Shown here: positions 39,869 to 48,765 of the stretch, one piece after another | Numbering within the stretch: the stretch's first letter is position 1 | Layout of the letters: every line of letters starts with the position of its first letter | Origin: a virus | Length of the DNA stretch: 61,254 nucleotides | Reading direction: 5' to 3' (one strand) | Virus record (IMG/VR): IMGVR_UViG_3300032309_001297 | Coordinates: 1-61,254 of that record | Made by a program: the position numbers and the translations under genes | Notes under the pieces: model-generated | Told to the model about the DNA's origin: nothing | What the model saw: the letters and a program-made list of their open reading frames with translations, nothing else | The model's database searches: none

Positions 39869-39924
39869 GCAGGAATGATTTATTACAACAGTGATAAATC
39901 AAAGACACAAGATAAGGAAAAAAC

Positions 39925-40275
39925 ATGACAAATAGATTCAAGGACTTTGGGTCGGGTGGAGATGTAAATACCGCCCCCCTCTCGTTCAAAATTCATGGTG
40001 AGGAGTTTCATTGTCGTCCGACAATTCAAGGTAAATCTCTCCTCAACATCGTAGCCAATACCGATATTAATGACGGTATGGGTATGGCTAAAGTAATCAA
40101 TGATTTCTTCGAAGTTTGTTTACTAGAAGAAAGCTTTACGCGTTTTGAGTCCCTTCTAACAAATCCAGACAAAATTGTCTCGGTCGAGACCTTGGGTGAA
40201 ATTACCGCATGGCTCGTAGAGGAGTATTCAAGCCGCCCTACGCCGCAGCCAGAGCCTTCCTTGAGTGGGCAGTAG
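39925..40275 (+). CDS. Tail assembly chaperone, upstream frame, 116 aa
   Basis: ATG 39925 with AAGGAAAAAA. The protein (PLSFKIHGEEFHCRPTIQGKSLLNIVA ... FFEVCLLEESFTRFESLLTNPDK ... WLVEEYSSRPT) is the usual first tail assembly chaperone (G-like) of actinophages, encoded just before the tape measure. It ends in the overlap with a second frame, as expected for chaperone pairs. Chaperones coat the tape measure during tail assembly. Confidence 0.75.
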   Translation: MTNRFKDFGSGGDVNTAPLSFKIHGEEFHCRPTIQGKSLLNIVANTDINDGMGMAKVINDFFEVCLLEESFTRFESLLTNPDKIVSVETLGEITAWLVEEYSSRPTPQPEPSLSGQ

Positions 40276-40676
40276 ATCTCTGGCCTTACGTTAATGGGAA
40301 AGCAATTATGAGTGGACTAAGACTAGCTGAGATGGAGGCTTCAGACATGTGTGATGTTTTGCATTACTTCATGGAAGAAGACCTATCCGCATCTACTGCT
40401 GAACAAGCAGAAGCCAAGTCTGAAGCTCGTTCTGTGATCTATAGAACGTTGTATGGAAAAACTTATAAATATGCAATGAGCAAGTCATCAAGTAGTGGAA
40501 GTTCTTCTTACGCTGCTGATGGAAGTTCGCTCCCAGATGGTGGATTTTATGGTGACTTAGATGTTGAGCCATTTGATCCAACAAGAAACGTACAAAAACC
40601 TTATATCCCGCCAACAGAGTTAGACGAAGACAGTTACCTGCCTTTCGGAAAAACTCTAGACGCACCATTAAATTAA
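40209..40676 (+). CDS. Tail assembly chaperone, downstream (-1) frame, 155 aa
   Basis: This frame is -1 relative to the upstream chaperone and open only from 40200. It starts RRGVFKPPYAAARAFLEWAVDLWPYV and continues with helices and a Ser/Gly-rich stretch. In most siphoviruses this part is made by a programmed frameshift from the upstream gene. Here the 76-base overlap shows no classical slippery heptamer, and an ATG exists at 40209, so separate initiation or an unusual slip are both possible. Confidence 0.7.
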   Translation: MARRGVFKPPYAAARAFLEWAVDLWPYVNGKAIMSGLRLAEMEASDMCDVLHYFMEEDLSASTAEQAEAKSEARSVIYRTLYGKTYKYAMSKSSSSGSSSYAADGSSLPDGGFYGDLDVEPFDPTRNVQKPYIPPTELDEDSYLPFGKTLDAPLN

Positions 40677-40703
40677 CTATAAATACGAAGGAGGTGAGAG
40701 CGC

Positions 40704-42077
40704 ATGGCTGTTGTAGGTGATGCTTATATTGTCGTACGCGCTCTCACCAACCGTATTGATAGTGATATTAGAAATGGTTTTAGAGGCACGGACAGAATTG
40801 GTGAAGAAGAAGGAAAGAAAATTGGTGATTCTTTCAGTAGAGGTTTAAGCTCTGCTGGAGGAAACTCTAGTGTATTCAGTGCAAAATTTCTTAATGAAGC
40901 AGAGCAAGCAAGGCAGGGATTTAATAAGCTAATCCAAACTGGTTATTTCTTAGGACCAGCTCTAGCAAGTGTTGCTGGTGCTGTTGGTTCCTTAGGTGCA
41001 TCTCTTGTCACTCTTGTATCTGTATTAGGAGCTGCTGCTCCTGCAGCAATTGTTTTGGTTGGGGCATTAACTGCTGTAGCCCAAGCTGCAATTGTAGCTA
41101 AAATAGCCTTTGCTGGAGTTGGAAAAGCTATTGGAGCTGGTCTAAAAGCTGCAAAAGGTTCTGCAAAAGATACAGATGCACTAGCAGATGCAATCCGACG
41201 TACTGAAGATGCAAATCGGAGATACTTTAGACTTCTTAATGAAGGTAGACCAGAGCTTTTAATACAACTTACTGAACGTCAAAAAGACGCAGAAGATGCT
41301 CTTGCTAATTCAAAAATCTCAGCTACAAGAGCTGAGCGAACATACAAAGAGTCTCAAGAAAAAACTAAAAAAGCTATTGAGAATCTTAATAAAGCTCGTG
41401 AAGATGCAAAAGAAAAACTCCAACAACTTCGTTTTGAAGTTGAAGGCGGTGCTATCTCTGAGAAGAAAGCTCGCCTTGAGTTTGAAAAAGCCCGTGACTC
41501 ACTCCAGCGTGTTCAAGATCTTCCACCAAACTCTCGCGCTCGTCAAGAAGCAGAGCTTGCTTTTGCTGAAGCTGACCTAAACCTTCGCAAAGCAATTGAC
41601 AAAAACAAAGATCTTAAAGCAGAAGAGAAAAAAGCTACTGCTGCTGGTGTTGAAGGTGCTCAAGCAGTTAAAGATGCAGTGCTTTCACGGCGTGATGCAG
41701 TTAACGCTGAGGCTGACGCATTAATTAATAGCAAACAGGCTAAAAAGGGTGTACTTGATGCAGAAAAAGCTCTTGCTGAAGCGACAGCGGAAGCTGGTAA
41801 TAATCCAAATGTTCAAAGCAAAGCACTACGAGACTTTGACAGACAAGTAGCTGACGCAAAGCGTGCTGTAGAAGATGCAAAAAGAGATGAAGCAAAGGCT
41901 CGAAAAGGCTCGGGAACTGATGCTTATGCAGATGCCTTAGCTGGTTTATCTCCTGAGGCTAAAGCTTTTGTTAAATATATTGTTAGCCTTAAAGGTGCGT
42001 TTGAAAGATTAAAAGCTGCTGCTGGTAAAGATTTATTCCCTAAACTAACAACAGCAATAAAAAATCTTGTTACATAG
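40704..42077 (+). CDS. Tape measure protein, N-terminal part (stops at an in-frame TAG)
   Basis: ATG 40704 has a strong AAGGAGGTGA site. Residues about 75-150 are hydrophobic (GSLGASLVTLVSVLGAAAPAAIVLVGAL ...). A long Lys/Ala/Glu coiled coil fills about 165-420. The frame stops at TAG 42075-42077 after KLTTAIKNLVT, yet the same frame remains open from 42078 to 44417 with tape-measure-like sequence. One gene of 1238 codons (including both stops) is therefore expected. As drawn, the product would be 457 aa and lack the C-terminal membrane and repeat regions. Confidence 0.75.
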   Translation: MAVVGDAYIVVRALTNRIDSDIRNGFRGTDRIGEEEGKKIGDSFSRGLSSAGGNSSVFSAKFLNEAEQARQGFNKLIQTGYFLGPALASVAGAVGSLGASLVTLVSVLGAAAPAAIVLVGALTAVAQAAIVAKIAFAGVGKAIGAGLKAAKGSAKDTDALADAIRRTEDANRRYFRLLNEGRPELLIQLTERQKDAEDALANSKISATRAERTYKESQEKTKKAIENLNKAREDAKEKLQQLRFEVEGGAISEKKARLEFEKARDSLQRVQDLPPNSRARQEAELAFAEADLNLRKAIDKNKDLKAEEKKATAAGVEGAQAVKDAVLSRRDAVNAEADALINSKQAKKGVLDAEKALAEATAEAGNNPNVQSKALRDFDRQVADAKRAVEDAKRDEAKARKGSGTDAYADALAGLSPEAKAFVKYIVSLKGAFERLKAAAGKDLFPKLTTAIKNLVT

Positions 42078-42101
42078 GGCAACTTAAAAGTATTTGATGG
42101 A

Positions 42102-44417
42102 TTGCTTCAGGGAACTGGATCAGCTATTGGTGATGTCGCAATTGAGATTTCAAAGGCTGTAACAGAGACAGAAAACTTTAAAGCTCTTCAAAGTGTTTGG
42201 AAAACTAACGACAGACTTATCAGAAAACTTGGTAAAGCTTCTGGAAACCTTTATGGTGCATTCATCAATCTTCTTGATGCTGCTGGACCTCTCATTGATA
42301 AGTTTGGTGACTGGATTGTAAAAGTCACAGAAACTTGGGAACAGACAGTAAAGGCAAAAAAAGCTACTGGTGAACTTACCGATAACTTTAATAAAGCTGG
42401 AAAAGTTGCAGGTCGAATTGGTGGAATTTTAAAGAATTACTTCAAGGGTTTCCAAGAAATTGGAAAAGCCGTAATGAACGGTGGTGCTGGAGAGCGTCTC
42501 CTTAAGTACTTTGAAGATGCTAGTAAGCGCTTTGCTGACCTTATGAAGCAAATGAATGGAGATGGCTCTCTCGGTAAGTACTTTGATAAGGCTACGGAAA
42601 ATGGTCTAAAAGTACTTGACCTTCTTGTAAACATTGTTGCAGAGCTATTAAAACTTGGTGATGATAAAGGTGTTGGAGGGTTTGTTGACTCATTAAGTAG
42701 AGCTGTAGACACATTTGGAGGAATTGGTGCAACTCTTACTGATGCTGGTCCTTCATTAGGTCTTTTTGTTGAAGAATTTGCCAAGCTTATTAAGAACCTC
42801 ACGGAGAGCGGTTCTATAGATACATTTTTTAAAATCCTAACCAGTGCTCTAAAAATCTTAAATAAAATATTTGGAAACGAACAAGTTCAAGCAGTTATTA
42901 AATTTATAGCTCCAATCTTTGCTATAACACGAGCTTTTGGTCTTATGTTTAAAGTTTCCAAGTTTGTTACTTTAGGCATAGCTGGAAACTTTATGGCACC
43001 GTTCAGAGCAGTCGGTAAGTTTAAAAAAGCTTTAGCTCCAGGCGGTTCTTTTGATGGACTTCGGCTTAAAGCTATGTATGCCATGGACTCCATTAAATCT
43101 GGTTTTGGGAAACTAAAAACTGCTGCTAGTACAGCAAAAACTAATATTGCAAGTGCACTAACAACTGCTGGGCAAGGTATTAAAGCTGGCGCAACAAAAG
43201 GTTTTGACGCTCTTAAATCAGGATTCTCAACATTAGGAAATGCTGCAAAAACCGCTGCTATGGCAGTTGGAAATGCCTTAAAGAAGATAGTGCTTGCTGT
43301 AGGACGAGCTTTGATGGCTATCGGTCGTGCTTTGATGGCTAACCCATGGATTCTTATTATTATTGCAATAGTCGCTCTTGTTATTATCATCGTTAAAAAC
43401 TGGGACAAGATTAAAGAAGTTGTTGGAGCAGCGGTTGAATGGATTGGTGAAAAAGTAGGAGCAGCTTGGGACTGGATTAAAGAGAAAACCTCTGGAGTCC
43501 TTAGTGCAGTTGTTACCTTCTTTACGGAGCTTCCAGGAAAACTATTAACTGCTATTCAAGGTTTAGCTACTACAGTTTTAGAATTCATTGTTAAATATCA
43601 CCCACTTGCTATTCTTTGGAGACTTATATCTGAGAACTGGGAGTCAATCAAAACTTGGTTTGGTAGTTTAGGTGGGAAGATTAAAGACGCTATTGTCGGT
43701 CTATCCACAACAGTTTCTGAATTTATTTACAAGTATCACCCAATTCTTATTCTTTGGAGACTTGTTACCGAAAACTGGGAAAAGATTAAGACTTGGTTTA
43801 CTGGTCTTCCTACAAAAATTAAAGATGCACTTGTTGGGCTTTCCACAACTGTCTCTGAGTTCATTACTAAATACAACCCAATAACTCTTCTAAAGAAAGC
43901 TGTAGAAGGCGTATGGCCTACTGTATCTTCCTTTATTACATCAAAGCTTGACTCTATTGTCACATTTATTAAGGGTCTTCCTGCAAAAATTGCATCTGCT
44001 GCAAGTGGAATGTTTAACGGATTAAAAGATGCCTTTAAGGGTGCAATCAACTTTATTATTGACAAGTGGAACGGTCTATCTTTTACACTCCCAAGCGCTA
44101 CAGTATTTGGTAAGAAAATTGGAGGATTTACACTTTCAACTCCTGACATTCCAAGACTTGCTATGGGTGGAGTTGTTATGCCTAGTGCTGGTGGAACCCT
44201 TGCCACAATTGGTGAAGCAGGTCGTCCAGAGCGTGTAGAGCCTCTTGATCCAGATGGTTTGTCAAAGCGTGACAAAGCAATTATCTCTATGCTTGCTGGT
44301 AATGGTGCAGGTGGAGCAACTATCAATGTCTATCCATCAGCAGGAATGAACGAGCGTGAGCTTGCAAATCTTGTTTCCAAGCAACTTGCCTACCAGATGA
44401 GAAAGGGTGCTGCATAA
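42102..44417 (+). CDS. Tape measure protein, C-terminal part (same frame, after the TAG)
   Basis: The frame is open from 42078; the first possible start is TTG 42102 without a good RBS, so this is most likely the continuation of the upstream gene. It contains TGSAIGDVAIEISKAV, helices, a strong transmembrane-type segment (NPWILIIIAIVALVIIIVKNW) and three copies of a 46-aa unit (GLxTTVxEFIxKYxP ... WRLxxENWExIKTWF) between about 43560 and 43975. The end (GGVVMPSAGGTLATIGEAGRPERVEPL ... QLAYQMRKGAA) is the characteristic C-terminus of actinophage tape measures. Role: sets tail length and may help DNA entry. Confidence 0.75.
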   Translation: MLQGTGSAIGDVAIEISKAVTETENFKALQSVWKTNDRLIRKLGKASGNLYGAFINLLDAAGPLIDKFGDWIVKVTETWEQTVKAKKATGELTDNFNKAGKVAGRIGGILKNYFKGFQEIGKAVMNGGAGERLLKYFEDASKRFADLMKQMNGDGSLGKYFDKATENGLKVLDLLVNIVAELLKLGDDKGVGGFVDSLSRAVDTFGGIGATLTDAGPSLGLFVEEFAKLIKNLTESGSIDTFFKILTSALKILNKIFGNEQVQAVIKFIAPIFAITRAFGLMFKVSKFVTLGIAGNFMAPFRAVGKFKKALAPGGSFDGLRLKAMYAMDSIKSGFGKLKTAASTAKTNIASALTTAGQGIKAGATKGFDALKSGFSTLGNAAKTAAMAVGNALKKIVLAVGRALMAIGRALMANPWILIIIAIVALVIIIVKNWDKIKEVVGAAVEWIGEKVGAAWDWIKEKTSGVLSAVVTFFTELPGKLLTAIQGLATTVLEFIVKYHPLAILWRLISENWESIKTWFGSLGGKIKDAIVGLSTTVSEFIYKYHPILILWRLVTENWEKIKTWFTGLPTKIKDALVGLSTTVSEFITKYNPITLLKKAVEGVWPTVSSFITSKLDSIVTFIKGLPAKIASAASGMFNGLKDAFKGAINFIIDKWNGLSFTLPSATVFGKKIGGFTLSTPDIPRLAMGGVVMPSAGGTLATIGEAGRPERVEPLDPDGLSKRDKAIISMLAGNGAGGATINVYPSAGMNERELANLVSKQLAYQMRKGAA

Positions 44418-44418
44418 A

Positions 44419-46743
44419 ATGGCTAATCAAGCGCAGGAAAATAATTTTGTAGACCGTGGGTTAATTCCGCTTCCACAGCCACACCTAACTGGCATGAAGC
44501 TTCAAGCCAATATCATTCTTGGCGAATTTATTTTTAACACTATCGATGAGTATGGCGTCACTTGGGTCATAACAAATATCGATGGATGGTGGCGTCATCC
44601 ATCACCAGAAATGCCAGATATCCCTCGTGGTTTTGGTGATGGTTCATACGATGTTCAAGGACGCTATAGCGCAAGAAACTTCACTCTTGAAGGAGTATTT
44701 CTCACTCCAAACCCTTCTTTAGTGGAAGCAGCTCGTGACCGTTTAGTTGATGCTACAAACCTTGTATATCGAGGTGTATGGCTAAAGACTGGTAATGACC
44801 CAATTCGTGCTTCTTTTGTTCGTCTCGGTGGGGATGTAAATATTGACACTGTTAACGCAAGAGGACGCACCGAATTCTCTATCTCTCTTCGTGCTGCAGA
44901 CCCAATTAAATACTCTTGGAATGATACAAACGAAGATGGTTATGACACTGTTGACATTCCAGTTAAGAATTTAACTTTAGGTTATACAGGTTCAGGAATT
45001 GTGACAAACGTTGGAAACTACAACGTTCCTTGCTATTTAGAAGTTACTGGTCCTTTTATAGGTCCAGGTCGAATATTTAACAGAACTACAGAACAACTTA
45101 TTCTTCTCACTCAGGGTTTAAAAGGCAGTATTGTTAACTCTATAATTAACAAGCAGTTGATTTTTAATGTAGACACGCTAGAAGATGTAGCAACTTTAAC
45201 TACCACTACTTCTCATAGATTTACAGTAGGAAATAGCATTTTTGTCTCTGGGCTAGGTTCTCCATTTGATGGTGAGCACATCGTCACTTCAATCCCTACA
45301 GACACCACTTTTACTTACGTTGCTGGTGCGGCATCTATTAGGTCTATATCACACAAAGCTCTTAATTCAAGCGTAGCTACAATTGAGACAACAGCTGCTC
45401 ATGGGTTTACAACTGGTCAACAAGTATTGATCAACGGCGTAGATGCATTGTTTGATGGAACATACACAATTGCCTCAACACCAACTTCAAGCAAGTTTAC
45501 TTATGCAAAGACCCGTGTCCCGCCTAGAACAATTACGGCTAAGGTGCTTGTTTCAAACATTGCAACCTTAACTACATCTGACGCTCATCAATTTATTATT
45601 GGCGAGCAGGTAACTGTTGCTGGAGTAGATGTTAACTTCAATGGCACATACGCAGTTGTTGCTACACCATCTGCAACTGAGTTTAGCTATGCAGCCACTC
45701 GTACTAACGCTCGCTCCGTAATTAACAAGTCTATGGCTGCAGATGTTGTCACATTGACAACTACGGTTCCACATGGTTTTGTGCCTAATGAAATAGTCAA
45801 CATTTCTAATATTGACCTATCTCTTAATGGTGGGTATACCATTACAGCAACTCCAGCTTCAACAACTTTTTCATACAAGCGTCCTCGCGGTACTCAAAAA
45901 AATATCTCAGTAAAAGCTATCTCTTCTAATACAGCTACTCTTACAACTTCAGAGCCTCACGGTTTTGTAGTGGGGGAGAAGGTTGTTGTAGAAAACGTAG
46001 ATTCAACATTTAATGGAACCTACACGATTACTAGCCTTCCAAGTAATTCAACATTTACTTATGCAAAAACCGCTACTGACTTAATTGCTACAACAGTCAC
46101 AGATGCAACTGTAAGAGCTGGAAGCCGTCAGATTAAGTCTCGTCAGTTGGTAGGTAACACCGTAACTATTACAACTGTAAGCACCCATGGTGCAATCCTT
46201 GGAGAGCAAGTAACAATTACAGGTGTTGGTTCCCCATTTGATGGAACCTATACAGTTACATCAATTCCAACAAATACCAGCTTTACATATGCAAAAACAG
46301 ATACAAACGTTGCTTTAGCAGATGTTGCAGGTGCTTTTGTAGAAATGCCAGGAACTATTACATCAACTGGTGTATCACCAGATGGTCTTGCCTCCGTTGC
46401 AGGCTCTCTTGTATTCCAAGCAGCTACTGGAACAGCGAGTGTTTCTGACACAATTGCAAGAATTGCAGCTTCTGGAAAAGCAATCAAAACTAACAACGTA
46501 ACCTTCACTCCAGGTATTAGTGGAGCAACAGCAGTTCTTCAAGCAGATATTCTTGAGATTGATACTCAAAACAGAGAAGTTGCTTTTAACGGAGAGCTAG
46601 AAGGTGCAAGAGGTAGAGTTGATGTTCTTGCTGACTTTATCAAACTCGCTCCAGGAAACAACGAAATTGAGTTTGAAGACACTGGTGCTCCAGAAGGAAC
46701 AGCAAGTCTTCGAGTATATTATCGCTCTGGATGGCTTGGATAA
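44419..46743 (+). CDS. Distal tail/baseplate protein with six tandem beta repeats, 774 aa
   Basis: ATG 44419 is two bases after the tape measure stop; a GTG 44407 start is possible. The N-terminal about 200 residues are a siphovirus distal-tail (Dit-like) domain: LGEFIFNTIDEYGVTWVITNIDGWWRHP ... RYSARNFTLEGVFLTPN ... EFSISLRAADPIKYSWND. Residues about 255-640 hold six repeats of about 60 aa with the pattern A-T-L-T-T-x3-H-G-F-x2-G-x3-x-V-x-G-V-x3-F-D/N-G-T-Y-T-I-x4-P-x3-F-T-Y-A-K. The C-terminus is a beta domain. The repeats may act as Ig-like surface-binding arms. Confidence 0.75.
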   Translation: MANQAQENNFVDRGLIPLPQPHLTGMKLQANIILGEFIFNTIDEYGVTWVITNIDGWWRHPSPEMPDIPRGFGDGSYDVQGRYSARNFTLEGVFLTPNPSLVEAARDRLVDATNLVYRGVWLKTGNDPIRASFVRLGGDVNIDTVNARGRTEFSISLRAADPIKYSWNDTNEDGYDTVDIPVKNLTLGYTGSGIVTNVGNYNVPCYLEVTGPFIGPGRIFNRTTEQLILLTQGLKGSIVNSIINKQLIFNVDTLEDVATLTTTTSHRFTVGNSIFVSGLGSPFDGEHIVTSIPTDTTFTYVAGAASIRSISHKALNSSVATIETTAAHGFTTGQQVLINGVDALFDGTYTIASTPTSSKFTYAKTRVPPRTITAKVLVSNIATLTTSDAHQFIIGEQVTVAGVDVNFNGTYAVVATPSATEFSYAATRTNARSVINKSMAADVVTLTTTVPHGFVPNEIVNISNIDLSLNGGYTITATPASTTFSYKRPRGTQKNISVKAISSNTATLTTSEPHGFVVGEKVVVENVDSTFNGTYTITSLPSNSTFTYAKTATDLIATTVTDATVRAGSRQIKSRQLVGNTVTITTVSTHGAILGEQVTITGVGSPFDGTYTVTSIPTNTSFTYAKTDTNVALADVAGAFVEMPGTITSTGVSPDGLASVAGSLVFQAATGTASVSDTIARIAASGKAIKTNNVTFTPGISGATAVLQADILEIDTQNREVAFNGELEGARGRVDVLADFIKLAPGNNEIEFEDTGAPEGTASLRVYYRSGWLG

Positions 46744-46770
46744 TGAAACGACATAGACAGGACGAAAAAT

Positions 46771-48765
46771 ATGGCTCTTCAAACATCTGTTGAATATAGA
46801 TATTTTCTAACAGACCTTCTTACTAACTCTGTTATTTCTGAAATTCCTTTTAAAGGAGTCTCTTATCAGCGTGTAAATCGTCGTGCTGGAGAGTTCTCTG
46901 GGGATATACCTTTCATTGAGGCAACAAAAGGTTTAGATATTTACGAAGCAACAATGCCTGGAAGAACTGGCTTGTATGTTATGCGTAATCAAGTCTGTGT
47001 GTGGGGTGGAATTATTTGGTCACGCTCTTATAGCGTAGAAAGCAAAACTCTCTCTGTAAGCGCTTCAGAATTCACAAGTTATTTTTATCATCGAAACCTT
47101 TGGCAGACTCTTCAGTATGGTTCTGAGTTTATTGGTATTGCTTCTTATGCTGTATCTGGTGGAGTAGGAACTATTACAACAGAAGTTCCTCATGGGTTTG
47201 TTGTTGGTCAAAAGGTAAAAATTACTTTTACCAGCCCTATTGTTGACGGTGTTCAAACAATTACAGCTGTTCCTGCAGCAAATCAATATCGATTTACAAC
47301 AGCTTCTGCTAACGGTTCTGGACCAAGTACAAGTGGAGCTTGTAGAAGCTTGGTTGATACCTATGACTTTGCACGAGATTTGGTTTATAGGGTTGCAACT
47401 GATTTGGGTGGAATTAATTTTGCTAATGAAGTCATTAAGCCAGCTAAAGAACTACAAGGCTCTGTCATCTCAAAGCGTCGCTCAGCTGGTATTGTAACTC
47501 TACGAACAGCATCTGCACACGAGGCAGTGCCAGGTCAAGAAATTGAAGTTGTAGAGGTCGGCTCTGGCTTAGATGGTCTTCACGTTATTACAGAGATCCC
47601 AGACTCCACGACTGTCCGCTATGAATTACCAGGTGCTGACCTTGCTGAAGCTTCTCTTTCAGGGATTCGCTCTCTTAACGTTGTTCAAAAGCAGCTTGTA
47701 GATAATGTAGCAACTATTACTTTAGACCGTGCTCACGGTGCTGCTGTAGGGCAAACTGTTATCTTAGATGGTGTCGATGCTTTCTATACTGGAAGATTAG
47801 ATACAACATTTAATGGTCGGTTTACTATTACAGGAATTCCATCTGCAACAAGTTTTACTTTTGTCTCTGGGGGAATCCTTAACGTAGGCGCAAGTGCAGT
47901 TGCTGGTGGTATCGCAACATTTGGTTCAAAATTTATTTACGGAGACTTTGGAAGCTTTACTTCAAATGCTGATATTGGCATTCTTTTTGAGAACCTAACG
48001 CAAAGCGGTTCCTATCAAGACACTCAAATATTTCGTGGATTTGAACAGAGAAGCGTTGGTGAAGTTCTAGAAACCTACTCAAATACTGTTGAAGGTGGAT
48101 TTGAGTACCGTGTTGACTGTGACTATGACTTTGATACTGCCCAGTTCACTCGTACTTTTAAGATTCTCCCAATTGATCGCTCAGAATCCCCTGCAGGTAC
48201 TGTTTATACAGCAGAAGAACTTGGCGCTGATCAAATTGTTTTTGAATATCCAGGTAATATTTCTACTTTTAGTATTGAAGAAAGTGCCGAAGATGCTGCA
48301 ACTAGATTTTTTGTTGTTGGAAGCATTGAAGATTTAAATGATGCTGCAAGTCAGCCATATGCAGGTGCTTCGGCTAAAGACCTTCTTGATAATAAAACTG
48401 GAAGAAGTTGGCCTATTCTTGATCAAGTAGAAACACTTGATAAAATTGAAGATGAGCTTACCCTTTACAGTTATGCAAAAGATTATCTTTATGAATCAAG
48501 ACCACCTATTGGTAAATACAGCATTACTGTAAACGGCTCTCTTGCTCCAATTATCGGCTCATACTTTCCAGGTGAGTGGTGCTCAATCATTATTGATGAC
48601 GAGTTTGTTCGTCAGCGTTTGGCTAACGACCAAGAACCAAGAGATGACATCTTGATTAGGAAGATTGGGTCCTACACAGTGACTGTTCCTGACAGTCCTA
48701 CATTCCCAGAATCAGTACAATTAGAGCTAGTGACGGATTGGAAGGTCGATCAAAGTGGCAACTAG
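46771..48765 (+). CDS. Baseplate/minor tail protein (Gp37-like type), 664 aa
   Basis: ATG 46771 with AGGACGAAAA. The N-terminus (VEYRYFLTDLLTNSVISEIPFKGVSYQRVNRRAGEFSGDIPF ... WSRSYSVESKTLSVSASEFTSYF) resembles the siphovirus ReqiPepy6 Gp37-like baseplate family. Three degenerate copies of the same beta repeat found in the 44419 gene are inserted at about residues 130-360. The C-terminal part (NISTFSIEESAEDAATRFFVVG ... IGSYTVTVPDSPTFPESVQLELV) is typical of tail hub/lysin-arm proteins. The stop lies inside the next gene. Confidence 0.65.
   Translation: MALQTSVEYRYFLTDLLTNSVISEIPFKGVSYQRVNRRAGEFSGDIPFIEATKGLDIYEATMPGRTGLYVMRNQVCVWGGIIWSRSYSVESKTLSVSASEFTSYFYHRNLWQTLQYGSEFIGIASYAVSGGVGTITTEVPHGFVVGQKVKITFTSPIVDGVQTITAVPAANQYRFTTASANGSGPSTSGACRSLVDTYDFARDLVYRVATDLGGINFANEVIKPAKELQGSVISKRRSAGIVTLRTASAHEAVPGQEIEVVEVGSGLDGLHVITEIPDSTTVRYELPGADLAEASLSGIRSLNVVQKQLVDNVATITLDRAHGAAVGQTVILDGVDAFYTGRLDTTFNGRFTITGIPSATSFTFVSGGILNVGASAVAGGIATFGSKFIYGDFGSFTSNADIGILFENLTQSGSYQDTQIFRGFEQRSVGEVLETYSNTVEGGFEYRVDCDYDFDTAQFTRTFKILPIDRSESPAGTVYTAEELGADQIVFEYPGNISTFSIEESAEDAATRFFVVGSIEDLNDAASQPYAGASAKDLLDNKTGRSWPILDQVETLDKIEDELTLYSYAKDYLYESRPPIGKYSITVNGSLAPIIGSYFPGEWCSIIIDDEFVRQRLANDQEPRDDILIRKIGSYTVTVPDSPTFPESVQLELVTDWKVDQSGN

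Noticed and set aside
45187-46300. CRISPR-like periodic repeats in the tail gene (and in the fibre gene at 48985-49655)
   Set aside because: The repeats are degenerate, coding, and conserved at protein level; there are no identical repeats with unique spacers and no cas genes. The Cas4-like gene at 55869 belongs to the replication module.
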